DNA from: an uncultured Bacilli bacterium
GTDB taxonomy: Bacteria > Bacillota_I > Bacilli_A > RF39 > UBA660
DNA: 7,203 nucleotides
Assembly: GCA_904502155.1 (NCBI GenBank)
Contig: CAJGDV010000061.1
Span: 1-7,203, forward strand
Direction of reading: 5' to 3'
Below the pieces are notes generated by a model, which was given only the letters and a program-made list of their open reading frames with translations, searched no databases and was not told the DNA's origin. Every line of letters starts with the position of its first letter. Position 1 is the stretch's first letter. Made by a program: the position numbers and the translations under genes. This document shows positions 1 to 5,521 of the stretch, in pieces.

Positions 1-6
1 CAAAAT

Positions 7-50
7 AAGATATAATATTGAAAAATATTATATTTTTTTTAATTTTTTTT
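7..50 (+). terminator. Intrinsic terminator of an upstream off-window gene
   Basis: An inverted repeat at 7-19 and 24-36 forms a stem of about 13 A/T-rich pairs (one G-T) closed by a GAAA tetraloop at 20-23. It is followed by a long T-rich run to position 50. The core 9-bp arms TATAATATT and AATATTATA are perfect. The T-tract on the plus strand implies that it ends a plus-strand transcript entering from the left, whose gene is not in the window. It also insulates the tRNA promoter just downstream. Confidence 0.65.
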
Positions 51-60
51 CAAAAAGTTG

Positions 61-90
61 TTGACAACCCTTAAAAAACAATGTTATAAT
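61..90 (+). promoter_or_regulatory. Sigma-A type promoter of the tRNA-Ala gene
   Basis: A perfect -35 box TTGACA lies at 61-66 and a perfect -10 box TATAAT at 85-90, with an 18-nt spacer. A TG dinucleotide at 82-83 gives an extended -10 (TGT before TATAAT). The predicted start is near 97, about 14 nt before the mature tRNA at 111, leaving a short 5' leader for RNase P to remove. This is the strongest promoter visible in the window, as expected for a stable RNA gene. Confidence 0.88.
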
Positions 91-110
91 ATGCTTGCAT
101 TAATTGATTT

Positions 111-187
111 GGGGAATTAGCTCAGTTGGCTAGAGCACCTGCCTTGCACGCAGGGGGTCAAGGGTTCGAGTCCCTCATTCTCCACCA
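111..187 (+). tRNA. tRNA-Ala (anticodon TGC)
   Basis: A full cloverleaf can be drawn. The acceptor stem is 111-117 with 177-183, the D arm 120-136, and the anticodon arm 138-154 with loop CTTGCAC, which puts anticodon TGC at 145-147. The variable loop is GGGTC at 155-159, and the T arm is 160-176 with loop TTCGAGT. The discriminator base A is at 184 and CCA is genome-encoded at 185-187. The third acceptor pair is G-U, the classical identity element of alanine tRNA, which agrees with the anticodon. The outermost T-stem pair (160 with 176) is an A-C mismatch; the other four pairs are good. It is a single-gene unit with its own promoter and terminator and no rRNA or other tRNA beside it. Confidence 0.97.
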
Positions 188-197
188 AATAGTATGC

Positions 198-230
198 AAA
201 CTCTTACATTGTAAGAGTTTTTTTATTTTT
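198..230 (+). terminator. Intrinsic terminator of the tRNA-Ala transcript
   Basis: Perfect 10-bp arms at 198-207 (AAACTCTTAC) and 211-220 (GTAAGAGTTT) are separated by a 3-nt loop and followed by a T-rich tail to about 230. It starts 11 nt after the CCA end of the tRNA and so fits as its terminator. Partial read-through could feed the genes starting at 258, for which no convincing promoter is visible. Confidence 0.88.
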
Positions 231-257
231 TATTAATATAATTAAATAGGTGATTTT

Positions 258-500
258 ATGAAAATCAAATATTTAATTTTTTTAATTGGGTTTGGTTTAA
301 CATCTATAGGATTAGCATATATGATAACTTTTTTGAATTATATTATTATTGGGTATAATTTTAAAGAATATGTATATTTTATTATTAGAAGAATAGAATT
401 TTATTATATTTTAATAGGAATAATATTAATGATAATATCAGTTTATAGCAAAGGAGATAATAAAAATGATATATATTCAAGATATAATTTTAAATCTTAA
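258..500 (+). CDS. Small two-helix membrane protein of unknown function
   Basis: An 80-residue protein. Residues about 4-30 and 48-64 are strongly hydrophobic, predicting two membrane helices joined by a short loop containing RR (about 44-45), with a short hydrophilic C-terminal tail. The start is supported by an AGGTGA ribosome binding site at 247-252, 5 nt before the ATG. I recognise no characterised family; similar short two-helix proteins are common in Firmicutes. Its last 35 nt overlap the next gene in another frame, and the SD of that gene lies inside this one, so the two are probably translationally coupled and work in the same context. No firm promoter is visible between the tRNA terminator and the start. 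Confidence 0.75.
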   Translation: MKIKYLIFLIGFGLTSIGLAYMITFLNYIIIGYNFKEYVYFIIRRIEFYYILIGIILMIISVYSKGDNKNDIYSRYNFKS

Positions 501-1047
501 TAAAGATTTCATTGAGTTTTTTGAATGGAATAATAATGATTATTTAACACATATTAGAAAAATACCAATTTTTAAAATTGATAGTAATGATTTATTTAAA
601 ATTAAAACCAATAACATTATAGATAATAAAAATTTTTTAGAAAGTATAAAATATAAATGCAGTACATTTAGTAAATTAAAATATGATTATTTATTTTTAG
701 TTTGTACTGAAGAAAAAGTGCTTGCTATTTCATCCAATTCTAGTGGTGAAATAAAACTTATCTCTGATTTACTAATTGAAGAAGAAGATGATATATTAGA
801 TGACTTTTCTAAATATCCGTTTATAAATTTATCAATTATAGTGAAAAATGAAACAAAGGATAATTTCTTAACACGAAAAGAAAAAGATAAAATAAATTAT
901 GTTTTAAATTGTCTTGAAAATATAGATCCTAATTTATATGATTATTTATGTTTTGAACTTGATATAAATTCAATTAATAAAGATTTTGTATTAAACAATT
1001 ATAATAAAATGTATAATTTTTTCAATTTGATCCAAAATAAAAAATGA
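466..1047 (+). CDS. DUF3603 / YjbA-like (UPF0736) protein
   Basis: A 193-residue protein with no signal peptide or membrane segment, so probably cytosolic. From memory of the family, B. subtilis YjbA (UPF0736, DUF3603) shares three landmarks. The N-terminal block (MIYIQDIILN, then FFEWNNND, residues 1-25, then IPIFKID, 33-39) matches YjbA FHEW followed by TPLLRV. The middle block (about 72-105) ends in an acidic stretch (EEEDD) where YjbA has its I/L-P-R-Q-E-Q region. LTRKEKDKINYVL (135-147) matches the YjbA LTRKERQIK motif. It is shorter than the roughly 250-residue Bacillus protein, mainly at the C-terminus. Molecular function is unknown for the whole family. The start is supported by AAGGAG at 451-456, 9 nt before the ATG, inside the upstream membrane-protein gene. 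Its TGA stop overlaps the SD of the lipoprotein gene, so the three genes probably form one operon. Confidence 0.72.
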   Translation: MIYIQDIILNLNKDFIEFFEWNNNDYLTHIRKIPIFKIDSNDLFKIKTNNIIDNKNFLESIKYKCSTFSKLKYDYLFLVCTEEKVLAISSNSSGEIKLISDLLIEEEDDILDDFSKYPFINLSIIVKNETKDNFLTRKEKDKINYVLNCLENIDPNLYDYLCFELDINSINKDFVLNNYNKMYNFFNLIQNKK

Positions 1048-1057
1048 GGAGGGAAAT

Positions 1058-1690
1058 ATGAAAAAATTATTAGTTACTTTATTATTATCATTATCACTTG
1101 TTACAGGATGTGATATGCTTGACGATATGGATAATACTCCTACTAAAAAAGTAGAGGCATATTTAAATAAATATCAAACATTACATGATGATGTAGTTAA
1201 TCAAATTGATGAATCAACTGTTCAAGATACAGACTTTACTGAAGAACAAGTTGAAGAGTATAAAAAAATTATAAAAGATAATTATCAAAAAATGACTTAT
1301 AAAATTAAAGATGAAAAAATCGATGGAGATAAAGCAACTGTAACAGCTGAAATAGTTGTAATAGATTATACAAAAAGTTTAGCTGATATAGAAAATTATT
1401 ATAGTAATCAAGCAAATACAAATACAAGAAATATAGATGAAGAAAGTAGTCTATATTCAAATAAAGATGATGAAGGTTCCTTATTAAATGATGAGGAAGA
1501 TATGAAAAAAGAAGATGACGATAATAATGAAGAAATGTCATTTGCTGAATATAAATTAAAAAGATTAAAAGAAACAAAAGATACAGCTACATATACAATC
1601 GATTTTAATTTAGTTAAAAATAATAATGAATGGACATTAAATGAACCAGGTTTAGAAGTTAGACAAAAAATTAATGGTATATATAAATAA
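1058..1690 (+). CDS. Acidic surface lipoprotein, unknown function
   Basis: A 210-residue protein. Residues 1-17 form a lipoprotein signal peptide (MKK, hydrophobic core, then the lipobox LVTGC), so the mature protein would start with lipidated Cys18 and sit on the outer face of the membrane. Residues about 27-110 and 175-207 look like one alpha+beta domain. The first part begins with a helix after a TPTKKV turn, and the last strands contain TYTIDFNLVKNNNEWTL and end in NGIY. This pattern resembles NTF2-like lipoproteins (DUF4878-type), but that assignment is only a guess. Between them is a low-complexity acidic insert (about 127-160, rich in D, E, N and S). The start is supported by an AGGAGGG SD at 1047-1053 that overlaps the stop of the preceding gene. 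It is the last gene of the operon and is followed at once by a terminator. Confidence 0.8.
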   Translation: MKKLLVTLLLSLSLVTGCDMLDDMDNTPTKKVEAYLNKYQTLHDDVVNQIDESTVQDTDFTEEQVEEYKKIIKDNYQKMTYKIKDEKIDGDKATVTAEIVVIDYTKSLADIENYYSNQANTNTRNIDEESSLYSNKDDEGSLLNDEEDMKKEDDDNNEEMSFAEYKLKRLKETKDTATYTIDFNLVKNNNEWTLNEPGLEVRQKINGIYK

Positions 1691-1719
1691 AAAAAATAGA
1701 TAATTTATATCTATTTTTT
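1691..1719. terminator. Bidirectional terminator between convergent genes
   Basis: A perfect 12-bp inverted repeat occupies 1691-1702 (AAAAAATAGATA) and 1708-1719 (TATCTATTTTTT) with a 5-nt loop. It begins immediately after the TAA of the plus-strand lipoprotein gene. Its right arm contains the TAG stop (1711-1713) of the minus-strand phosphoesterase gene. T-runs occur on both strands, so one hairpin can serve both transcripts. Confidence 0.8.
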
Positions 1720-2565
1720 TGCTATTCTATAAAGATTATATGATGGTTTATTAAATAATCTTACTGGTAATTCACTTGTACCTATACCATTTGAAATATA
1801 AAAATGTGTACCATCTAAATTATAATATGGTTTATAATAATTTTTAGCATTTGTAGGAGTATAAAATGCCCCTATAAATGGTAATCTAACTTGACCATTA
1901 TGGGAATGACCAGCCATAACAACATCAAATAACTTATAATCAATATCTGTAATAAAATCAGGTTCATGCATTAACAAAATATTATAAGTACTATTATATT
2001 CGTCGCTATTTAAATAATCAAAAATAGTTTCAGATTTGTCTTCGATGTTTTTTGTTGTATAAGTGTTATTGCTAATACCTGCAATGAATATTGATTCATA
2101 GCTATCTGTATAAATAATTTCGTAAGAATCATTTAAATTAATAAAGCCACAATCCTCGATTAAATTGTTCCATCTCTTATACTTATAATCGTGATTTCCG
2201 TCAATAGCGTACATACCGATTGACACTTCTAAAGTGTTCATAATCTCAACTAATTCCTCATATTTTTCGTCAGAAATAGTGTTACTTATGAGATCACCTG
2301 TAAAGACAACAATGTCAGGCTTATGTAAATTTACATCACTGATAATTTTCTTAAAATTATCAACATTTAGATCATCATCAAAATGAATATCGCTTAAATG
2401 TACGATTTGTAGGCCATCATAATCCTCACTAATATCTTTATCCTCAATAATGTACTCATTAACTTTAAAGCCGATTGTTCCAAAATATTTAGCATAAAAA
2501 TATGTTCCAACAAATACTGCTATAAATGCTAGAAAACCTACTAAAATTTTAATACTCTTTTTCAT
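1711..2565 (-). CDS. Membrane-anchored metallophosphoesterase, YkuE/YaeI-like
   Basis: A 284-residue calcineurin-like phosphoesterase. Residues 5-27 are a membrane anchor or uncleaved signal, placing the catalytic domain outside the cell. The metal-binding motifs appear in family order: SDIHF (D59, H61), TGDLI (D91), DGNHD (N124, H125, D126), MHEPDF (H200) and GHSHNGQ (H220, H222; most relatives have GHTHGGQ). All expected metal ligands of a two-metal centre are present and the length is normal for the family. B. subtilis YkuE is a wall-associated Mn-dependent phosphodiesterase. Other relatives act on lipid headgroups (UDP-diacylglucosamine-type hydrolases), so the substrate here is open. The ATG is preceded by a weak GGTGGT ribosome site. 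The stop lies within the shared terminator. The next gene upstream on this strand ends 42 nt away with no clear terminator between, so co-transcription is possible. Confidence 0.92.
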   Translation of the reverse strand: MKKSIKILVGFLAFIAVFVGTYFYAKYFGTIGFKVNEYIIEDKDISEDYDGLQIVHLSDIHFDDDLNVDNFKKIISDVNLHKPDIVVFTGDLISNTISDEKYEELVEIMNTLEVSIGMYAIDGNHDYKYKRWNNLIEDCGFINLNDSYEIIYTDSYESIFIAGISNNTYTTKNIEDKSETIFDYLNSDEYNSTYNILLMHEPDFITDIDYKLFDVVMAGHSHNGQVRLPFIGAFYTPTNAKNYYKPYYNLDGTHFYISNGIGTSELPVRLFNKPSYNLYRIAKK

Positions 2566-2607
2566 ATTACCACCAATACTATTTTATCATAAAAAGCTTG
2601 TTATAGA

Positions 2608-2808
2608 CTAGTTATTTCGATAATATGGGTATGGATATGGATAAGGACCATATATATTATTTTGATAATAATATGGTGGTCTATTTTGTGGACCATAGAA
2701 ATAAGGCGCTACTAACCCCCCTGTAAGACCTCCTAGTAAAAAAGGTCCAATAAAACCTATTCTATCATCATTAGTTTGATAATATTCAGGATATATTCTA
2801 TTATTCAT
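2608..2808 (-). CDS. Small Gly-hinge, Tyr/Pro-rich protein
   Basis: A 66-residue protein starting MNNRIYPEYY. I place the start at 2808 because a strong AAAGGAG site (2817-2823) lies 8 nt upstream; an in-frame ATG at 2826 would sit before that site and has none of its own. The protein has a polar N-terminus with several Tyr, then a short hydrophobic Gly-rich segment (about 18-37, with FLLGGLTGGLVAP) that could be one short membrane or membrane-inserting helix. It ends in a tail dominated by Tyr, Pro and Asn, including a PYPYPYPYY run. Similar small Tyr/Pro-rich proteins occur in Firmicutes, some linked to the cell surface or spore coat, but I do not recognise a named family. It lies between upp (which has its own terminator) and the phosphoesterase gene, with which it may be co-transcribed. 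A 20-bp perfect palindrome overlaps its ribosome-binding region. Confidence 0.7.
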   Translation of the reverse strand: MNNRIYPEYYQTNDDRIGFIGPFLLGGLTGGLVAPYFYGPQNRPPYYYQNNIYGPYPYPYPYYRNN

Positions 2809-2820
2809 ATAATATTCTCC

Positions 2821-2840
2821 TTTCATAATATATTATGAAA
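2821..2840. repeat. 20-bp perfect palindrome at the start of the Tyr/Pro-rich gene
   Basis: TTTCATAATATATTATGAAA is a perfect inverted repeat with no spacer. Read on the minus strand, its 3' end runs into the AAAGGAG ribosome site (2817-2823). It could be a repressor operator, part of a promoter (it contains TATAAT-like hexamers), or an RNA hairpin beside the SD. The sequence alone does not decide among these. Confidence 0.5.
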
Positions 2841-2841
2841 T

Positions 2842-2869
2842 AAAAAGAAAAAAGACATAAGTCTTTTTT
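2842..2869 (-). terminator. Intrinsic terminator of upp
   Basis: The arms at 2861-2869 and 2848-2856 form a 9-bp stem with a 4-nt loop. On the minus strand the stem is followed by TTTTTTCTTTTT. It begins at the stop codon of upp (2869-2871) and separates upp from the Tyr/Pro-rich gene. Confidence 0.78.
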
Positions 2870-3495
2870 TATTTTGTTCCAAAAATTCTATCTCCAGCAT
2901 CACCTAAACCTGGAACAATATATCCAATATCATTTAAACGTTCATCTATTTTAGCGCAATATATTTGTACATCTGGATGATCTTTTTTTACTCTTTCTAT
3001 TCCTTCAGGAACACCTATAATAGATAAAAATTTTATATCTTTAATACCTTCATCCTTTAAAAGTTTTATAGCAGCAGAAGCACTACCACCAGTTGCTAAC
3101 ATTGGATCTAATAAAATTACTTGTTTTTTATTTAAACCTTTAGGTACTTTATAAAAATATTTTACTGGTTCTAAAGTTTCTTCATTTCGATATAACCCAA
3201 TATGACCAATTTTAGCATTTGGAATCATTTTAAAAATTCCATCAACCATACCTAAGCCAGCTCTTAAAATTGGGACAAAAACATAATTATTTTCATCAAT
3301 TATATAAGAATCACAATCAGCAACTGGAGTTTTAACTTTAACTTTTTTAAGTTTAGCATCCTTCATAGCTTCATAACATAAAAATAACGTAATTTCACTG
3401 ATTAACTCTCTAAATTCTTTTGTACCCGTTTTCTTATCTCTTAAAATAGATATTTTATGTTCGATCAGTGGGTGTTTTAATTCAATTTCTTTCAT
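2869..3495 (-). CDS. upp: Uracil phosphoribosyltransferase
   Basis: A 208-residue protein, the usual length for Upp. It makes UMP from uracil and PRPP in the cytosol (pyrimidine salvage). Family landmarks are all visible: PILRAGLGM (75-83, with the PRPP-contacting Arg), the PRPP-binding loop VILLDPMLATGGS (126-138), and the uracil-binding C-terminus with PGLGDAGDRIFGT (195-207). The start is firm, since AGGAGGT (3501-3507) lies 5 nt before the ATG. Directly upstream of that site is a terminator-like hairpin, so expression may be controlled by attenuation. A terminator follows the stop. The neighbours have no obvious pyrimidine role, so upp appears to be a single-gene unit. Confidence 0.97.
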   Translation of the reverse strand: MKEIELKHPLIEHKISILRDKKTGTKEFRELISEITLFLCYEAMKDAKLKKVKVKTPVADCDSYIIDENNYVFVPILRAGLGMVDGIFKMIPNAKIGHIGLYRNEETLEPVKYFYKVPKGLNKKQVILLDPMLATGGSASAAIKLLKDEGIKDIKFLSIIGVPEGIERVKKDHPDVQIYCAKIDERLNDIGYIVPGLGDAGDRIFGTK

Positions 3496-3507
3496 TTTTT
3501 ACCTCCT

Positions 3508-3543
3508 AAAAAAAATACTAAAACAATAAATGTTTTAGCATTC
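3508..3543 (-). promoter_or_regulatory. Terminator-like hairpin (putative attenuator) in the upp leader
   Basis: Read on the minus strand, CTAAAACA (3538 to 3531), a 5-nt loop and TGTTTTAG (3525 to 3518) form a perfect 8-bp stem. It extends by about five pairs, including two G-U wobbles (3539 with 3517, 3543 with 3513). The extension works only as minus-strand RNA; in plus-strand RNA those positions would be A-C mismatches. A run of eight T (3515 to 3508) follows and abuts the AGGAGGT of upp. No minus-strand gene lies upstream in the window, since the neighbour is divergent. The hairpin would therefore act on the upp transcript itself as an attenuator. I see no clear PyrR-binding-loop consensus. 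Confidence 0.5.
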
Positions 3544-3585
3544 AAGTAAGTTACACATATTTAATTTTGAATTTATTTTTCTCAT
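3535..3585 (-). CDS. Possible 16-codon leader peptide upstream of upp
   Basis: A minus-strand ATG at 3585-3583 is preceded, with 5 nt spacing, by AAGGTGA (3597-3591). That is the SD type used by several real genes in this window. The reading frame gives MRKINSKLNMCNLLEC and stops at TAA (3537-3535), inside the 5' arm of the putative attenuator hairpin. A ribosome reaching this stop would cover the 5' arm and could prevent the terminator from forming. This geometry matches known leader-peptide attenuators, but no run of a regulatory amino acid is present and the ORF is short enough to arise by chance. No clear promoter was identified upstream. Confidence 0.33.
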   Translation of the reverse strand: MRKINSKLNMCNLLEC

Positions 3586-3663
3586 ATGCTTCACCTTAAT
3601 AAATATATCACAAAAAAAATATATATACAATATAAAAATCATATATTTATAATAGGTGATAAA

Positions 3664-4416
3664 ATGAAACTATTTTTTAAACTTTTAGCACTATCAACAA
3701 TAGTTATTTCACTTTATTTAAATATGAATAATTTATTAGTTGTAAAAAATGTTGATGAGATTTTAAATCAAATTATAAATTATGCTAAAGAAAATAATCA
3801 AAAGAAAATTGATTCTGAAATTATTGATGATACTATTTTAATAGGTCAAAAAGAAAGAAAAGTGAATATAAAAAAAAGTTATATAAATATGAAACAAATA
3901 GGTTTTTTTGATGAAAAGTTCATTATATATGAAGAAAATAAGGAAAGTTTAAAAAAATATATCAGATATAAAATTATAGGTGCTAAAACAGATAAAAAAG
4001 AAATAAGTATAATTATATTATTAAATGAAGAAGATAAAAAATTTAGCATTAATAATTTATCTTATTTTGCAGATGGATATTGGTATGAAGAAAACAAAGT
4101 AGCAATTGATGGAATAACAGGATATAATTTTGATTATAAAAATAGTAATATACCTTGGCTTACATATGAGGCTTTAAAATATAATAATACTAGTTTTTGT
4201 CTTTCTGAAGATTGCTCTTTATATGGATTATATACTATTGATAAAAATATAATTTATAATAATTTTTTTTATGAAATAAAAAATAATATAAAACCAGGAG
4301 CAATTTTTGTTTTTGATAATAATATCAATTTAAAAAAAGAAATTGAAATTATTGTAAATTATGTAAAAAACCAAGGATACCAAATTAAAAAGATTGAAAA
4401 CCTATTAAATAGATAA
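3664..4416 (+). CDS. Divergent polysaccharide-deacetylase-like protein
   Basis: A 250-residue protein starting MKLFFKLLAL. I chose the ATG at 3664 because AGGTGA (3654-3659) lies 4 nt before it; an in-frame ATG 26 codons earlier has no ribosome site and would put a charged extension before the hydrophobic segment. Residues 4-27 form an N-terminal membrane anchor or signal. The remainder resembles, from memory, the NodB-fold polysaccharide-deacetylase relatives of Firmicutes. ILIGQKERKVNIKKSY (58-73) matches their pre-domain. YFADGYWYEEN (134-144) corresponds to the T-F-F-I-D-G-Y-W segment. GYNFDYKNS (153-161) corresponds to the G-H-x-I-G-N region. The end (PGAIFVFDNN to IENLL, 211-248) matches the G-S-I-I/GY-x-(I/V)-x-x-(L/I)-x-x-L ending. 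The catalytic TFDDG, the His-x-x-x-His motif and the L-H-D motif are absent, so it is probably a non-catalytic member. Two Cys (179, 184) could form an extracellular disulfide. Confidence 0.6.
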   Translation: MKLFFKLLALSTIVISLYLNMNNLLVVKNVDEILNQIINYAKENNQKKIDSEIIDDTILIGQKERKVNIKKSYINMKQIGFFDEKFIIYEENKESLKKYIRYKIIGAKTDKKEISIIILLNEEDKKFSINNLSYFADGYWYEENKVAIDGITGYNFDYKNSNIPWLTYEALKYNNTSFCLSEDCSLYGLYTIDKNIIYNNFFYEIKNNIKPGAIFVFDNNINLKKEIEIIVNYVKNQGYQIKKIENLLNR

Positions 4417-4439
4417 TAAATTTATGTTATACTTATAAT
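4410..4439 (+). promoter_or_regulatory. Candidate promoter of the zinc-ribbon/TPM operon
   Basis: A perfect -10 hexamer TATAAT lies at 4434-4439. A weak -35 candidate TAGATA (4 of 6 to consensus) lies at 4410-4415, with an 18-nt spacer. The predicted start near 4446 would be very close to the SD at 4449-4454, leaving almost no 5' UTR. There is no terminator between the preceding gene and this operon, so read-through may contribute. In an AT-rich genome a TATAAT can occur by chance. Confidence 0.38.
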
Positions 4440-4458
4440 GTAAAAAGTAGGTGATAAT

Positions 4459-5517
4459 ATGAATAATAAATCATTAGATAATAAATGTCCTGCTTGTAGA
4501 GCGGTTATACATTGGAATCCTAAATTAAATAAATTTAAATGTGAATATTGCGATAGTGAATTTACTTTAAATGAAATGAAAAAATATGAAAATGCAAGTA
4601 ATGATAAAGTTAATGAAGGTGAAAAAGGTGATGACACTCAATATGATACATATAGATGTCCTGACTGTAATGCTGAAATAATAACTGATGAGCATACAGC
4701 AGCAACATTTTGTATCTATTGTGGTAACACAGCTATATTAAAAAATAAATTATCCGGAAAATTTGCACCAACTAAAATTATTCCATTTAAAAGTACAAAA
4801 GAAGAAGCGATTGAAGCATTTAAAAGTATTACAAAAGGGAAAATATTAGCACCTAAGGAATTTAATGATATAAAAAATATAGAAAAAATTACGGGTGTAT
4901 ATATCCCATTTTGGTTATTTGATTTTGAGGTTAATGGTGATATGACGGTTGTAGGAAGAAGAGTTACTTCTTGGGTACGAGGAGATGTTCATTATACTAA
5001 AACCGATACATATCATGCATATAGAGACTGTGAAATGAAATTTAATAGAGTTCCTATTGATGGATCAACAAAATTTGATGATGCAATTATGAATAGTATA
5101 GAACCTTTTAATTATGATGAATTAGAAGATTATAATCATGCTTATTTATCAGGTTTTTTCGCAGAGAAATATGATATTGACTGGGAAGGAACATTTAAAG
5201 ATGCTCAAGAAAGAGCATATAATTCAGCCAATGAAATTGTTTTAAATGACATAACAGGTTACACAACTAAAACTGTTCTAAACAATAATCTACAAACAAA
5301 TTTAACATCAAAAGAATATACATTATTACCAGTATGGATGGTAAATGTAAAATATAAAGATAAATATTATATATTTGCAATGAATGGACAAACTAAAGAA
5401 TTTATTGGAAATATTCCAATAGATACTAAAAAAACAATTTTATTTTCTATTTTAGTATTTATATCTTCTTTTCTTATATTTGTTCTAGGTGCATATTTAA
5501 TGTTTATAATGGGGTGA
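4459..5517 (+). CDS. ydjG: YdjG-like double zinc-ribbon membrane protein
   Basis: A 352-residue protein. Eight Cys in four CxxC knuckles (C10/C13, C28/C31, C67/C70, C85/C88) form two N-terminal zinc ribbons separated by a charged linker. A conserved body follows with SGKFAPTKIIPF (99-110), ITGVYIPFWLFDFEV (144-158), YLSGFFAEKYD (229-239) and LLPVWMVNVKYKDKYY followed by FAMNGQT (289-312). One membrane helix lies near the C-terminus (about 327-349). From memory this matches B. subtilis YdjG in order and motifs; database labels for the family include TFIIB-type zinc ribbon protein and, wrongly, PriA-like helicase. In B. subtilis ydjG lies in the SigW-controlled pspA-ydjGHI operon, linked to envelope stress and nisin tolerance. 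The molecular function is unknown; the topology suggests cytoplasmic zinc ribbons tethered to the membrane. The start is supported by AGGTGA at 4449-4454. Its stop overlaps the SD of the next gene. Confidence 0.85.
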   Translation: MNNKSLDNKCPACRAVIHWNPKLNKFKCEYCDSEFTLNEMKKYENASNDKVNEGEKGDDTQYDTYRCPDCNAEIITDEHTAATFCIYCGNTAILKNKLSGKFAPTKIIPFKSTKEEAIEAFKSITKGKILAPKEFNDIKNIEKITGVYIPFWLFDFEVNGDMTVVGRRVTSWVRGDVHYTKTDTYHAYRDCEMKFNRVPIDGSTKFDDAIMNSIEPFNYDELEDYNHAYLSGFFAEKYDIDWEGTFKDAQERAYNSANEIVLNDITGYTTKTVLNNNLQTNLTSKEYTLLPVWMVNVKYKDKYYIFAMNGQTKEFIGNIPIDTKKTILFSILVFISSFLIFVLGAYLMFIMG

Positions 5518-5521
5518 TAGT

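Noticed and set aside
231..257. TATAAT at 237-242 as a promoter for the gene at 258
   Set aside because: There is no acceptable -35 at 16-18 nt, and the predicted start would fall inside the SD at 247-252. The hexamer is expected by chance in such AT-rich DNA.
1305..1577. 90-codon minus-strand ORF opposite the lipoprotein gene
   Set aside because: It is a shadow of the acidic, Lys/Asp-rich coding strand. Its composition (Leu, Tyr, His, Phe) is that of antisense AT-rich DNA, and it has no ribosome site.
2566..2607. Independent promoter for the phosphoesterase gene (TATGAT near plus-strand 2586-2591)
   Set aside because: The -35 region at 17 nt (TAACTA) is too poor to support it, so co-transcription with the small upstream gene remains equally likely.
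3631..3653. TATAAA (3631) and TATAAT (3648) as -10 boxes for the gene at 3664
   Set aside because: The first lacks a recognisable -35. The second would start transcription at or after the SD. A promoter must exist in the divergent region, but I cannot place it.
3586..3663. 26-codon N-terminal extension of the deacetylase-like protein from an upstream in-frame ATG
   Set aside because: There is no ribosome site before 3586, while the ATG at 3664 has AGGTGA at the correct spacing and begins a normal signal/anchor. The earlier ATG shares the CATATG with the start of the putative minus-strand leader.
4422..4637. 71-codon minus-strand ORF opposite the first zinc-ribbon gene
   Set aside because: It overlaps a clear gene with zinc-ribbon motifs and lacks an SD; the hydrophobic Ser/Phe/Leu composition is a reverse-strand artefact.
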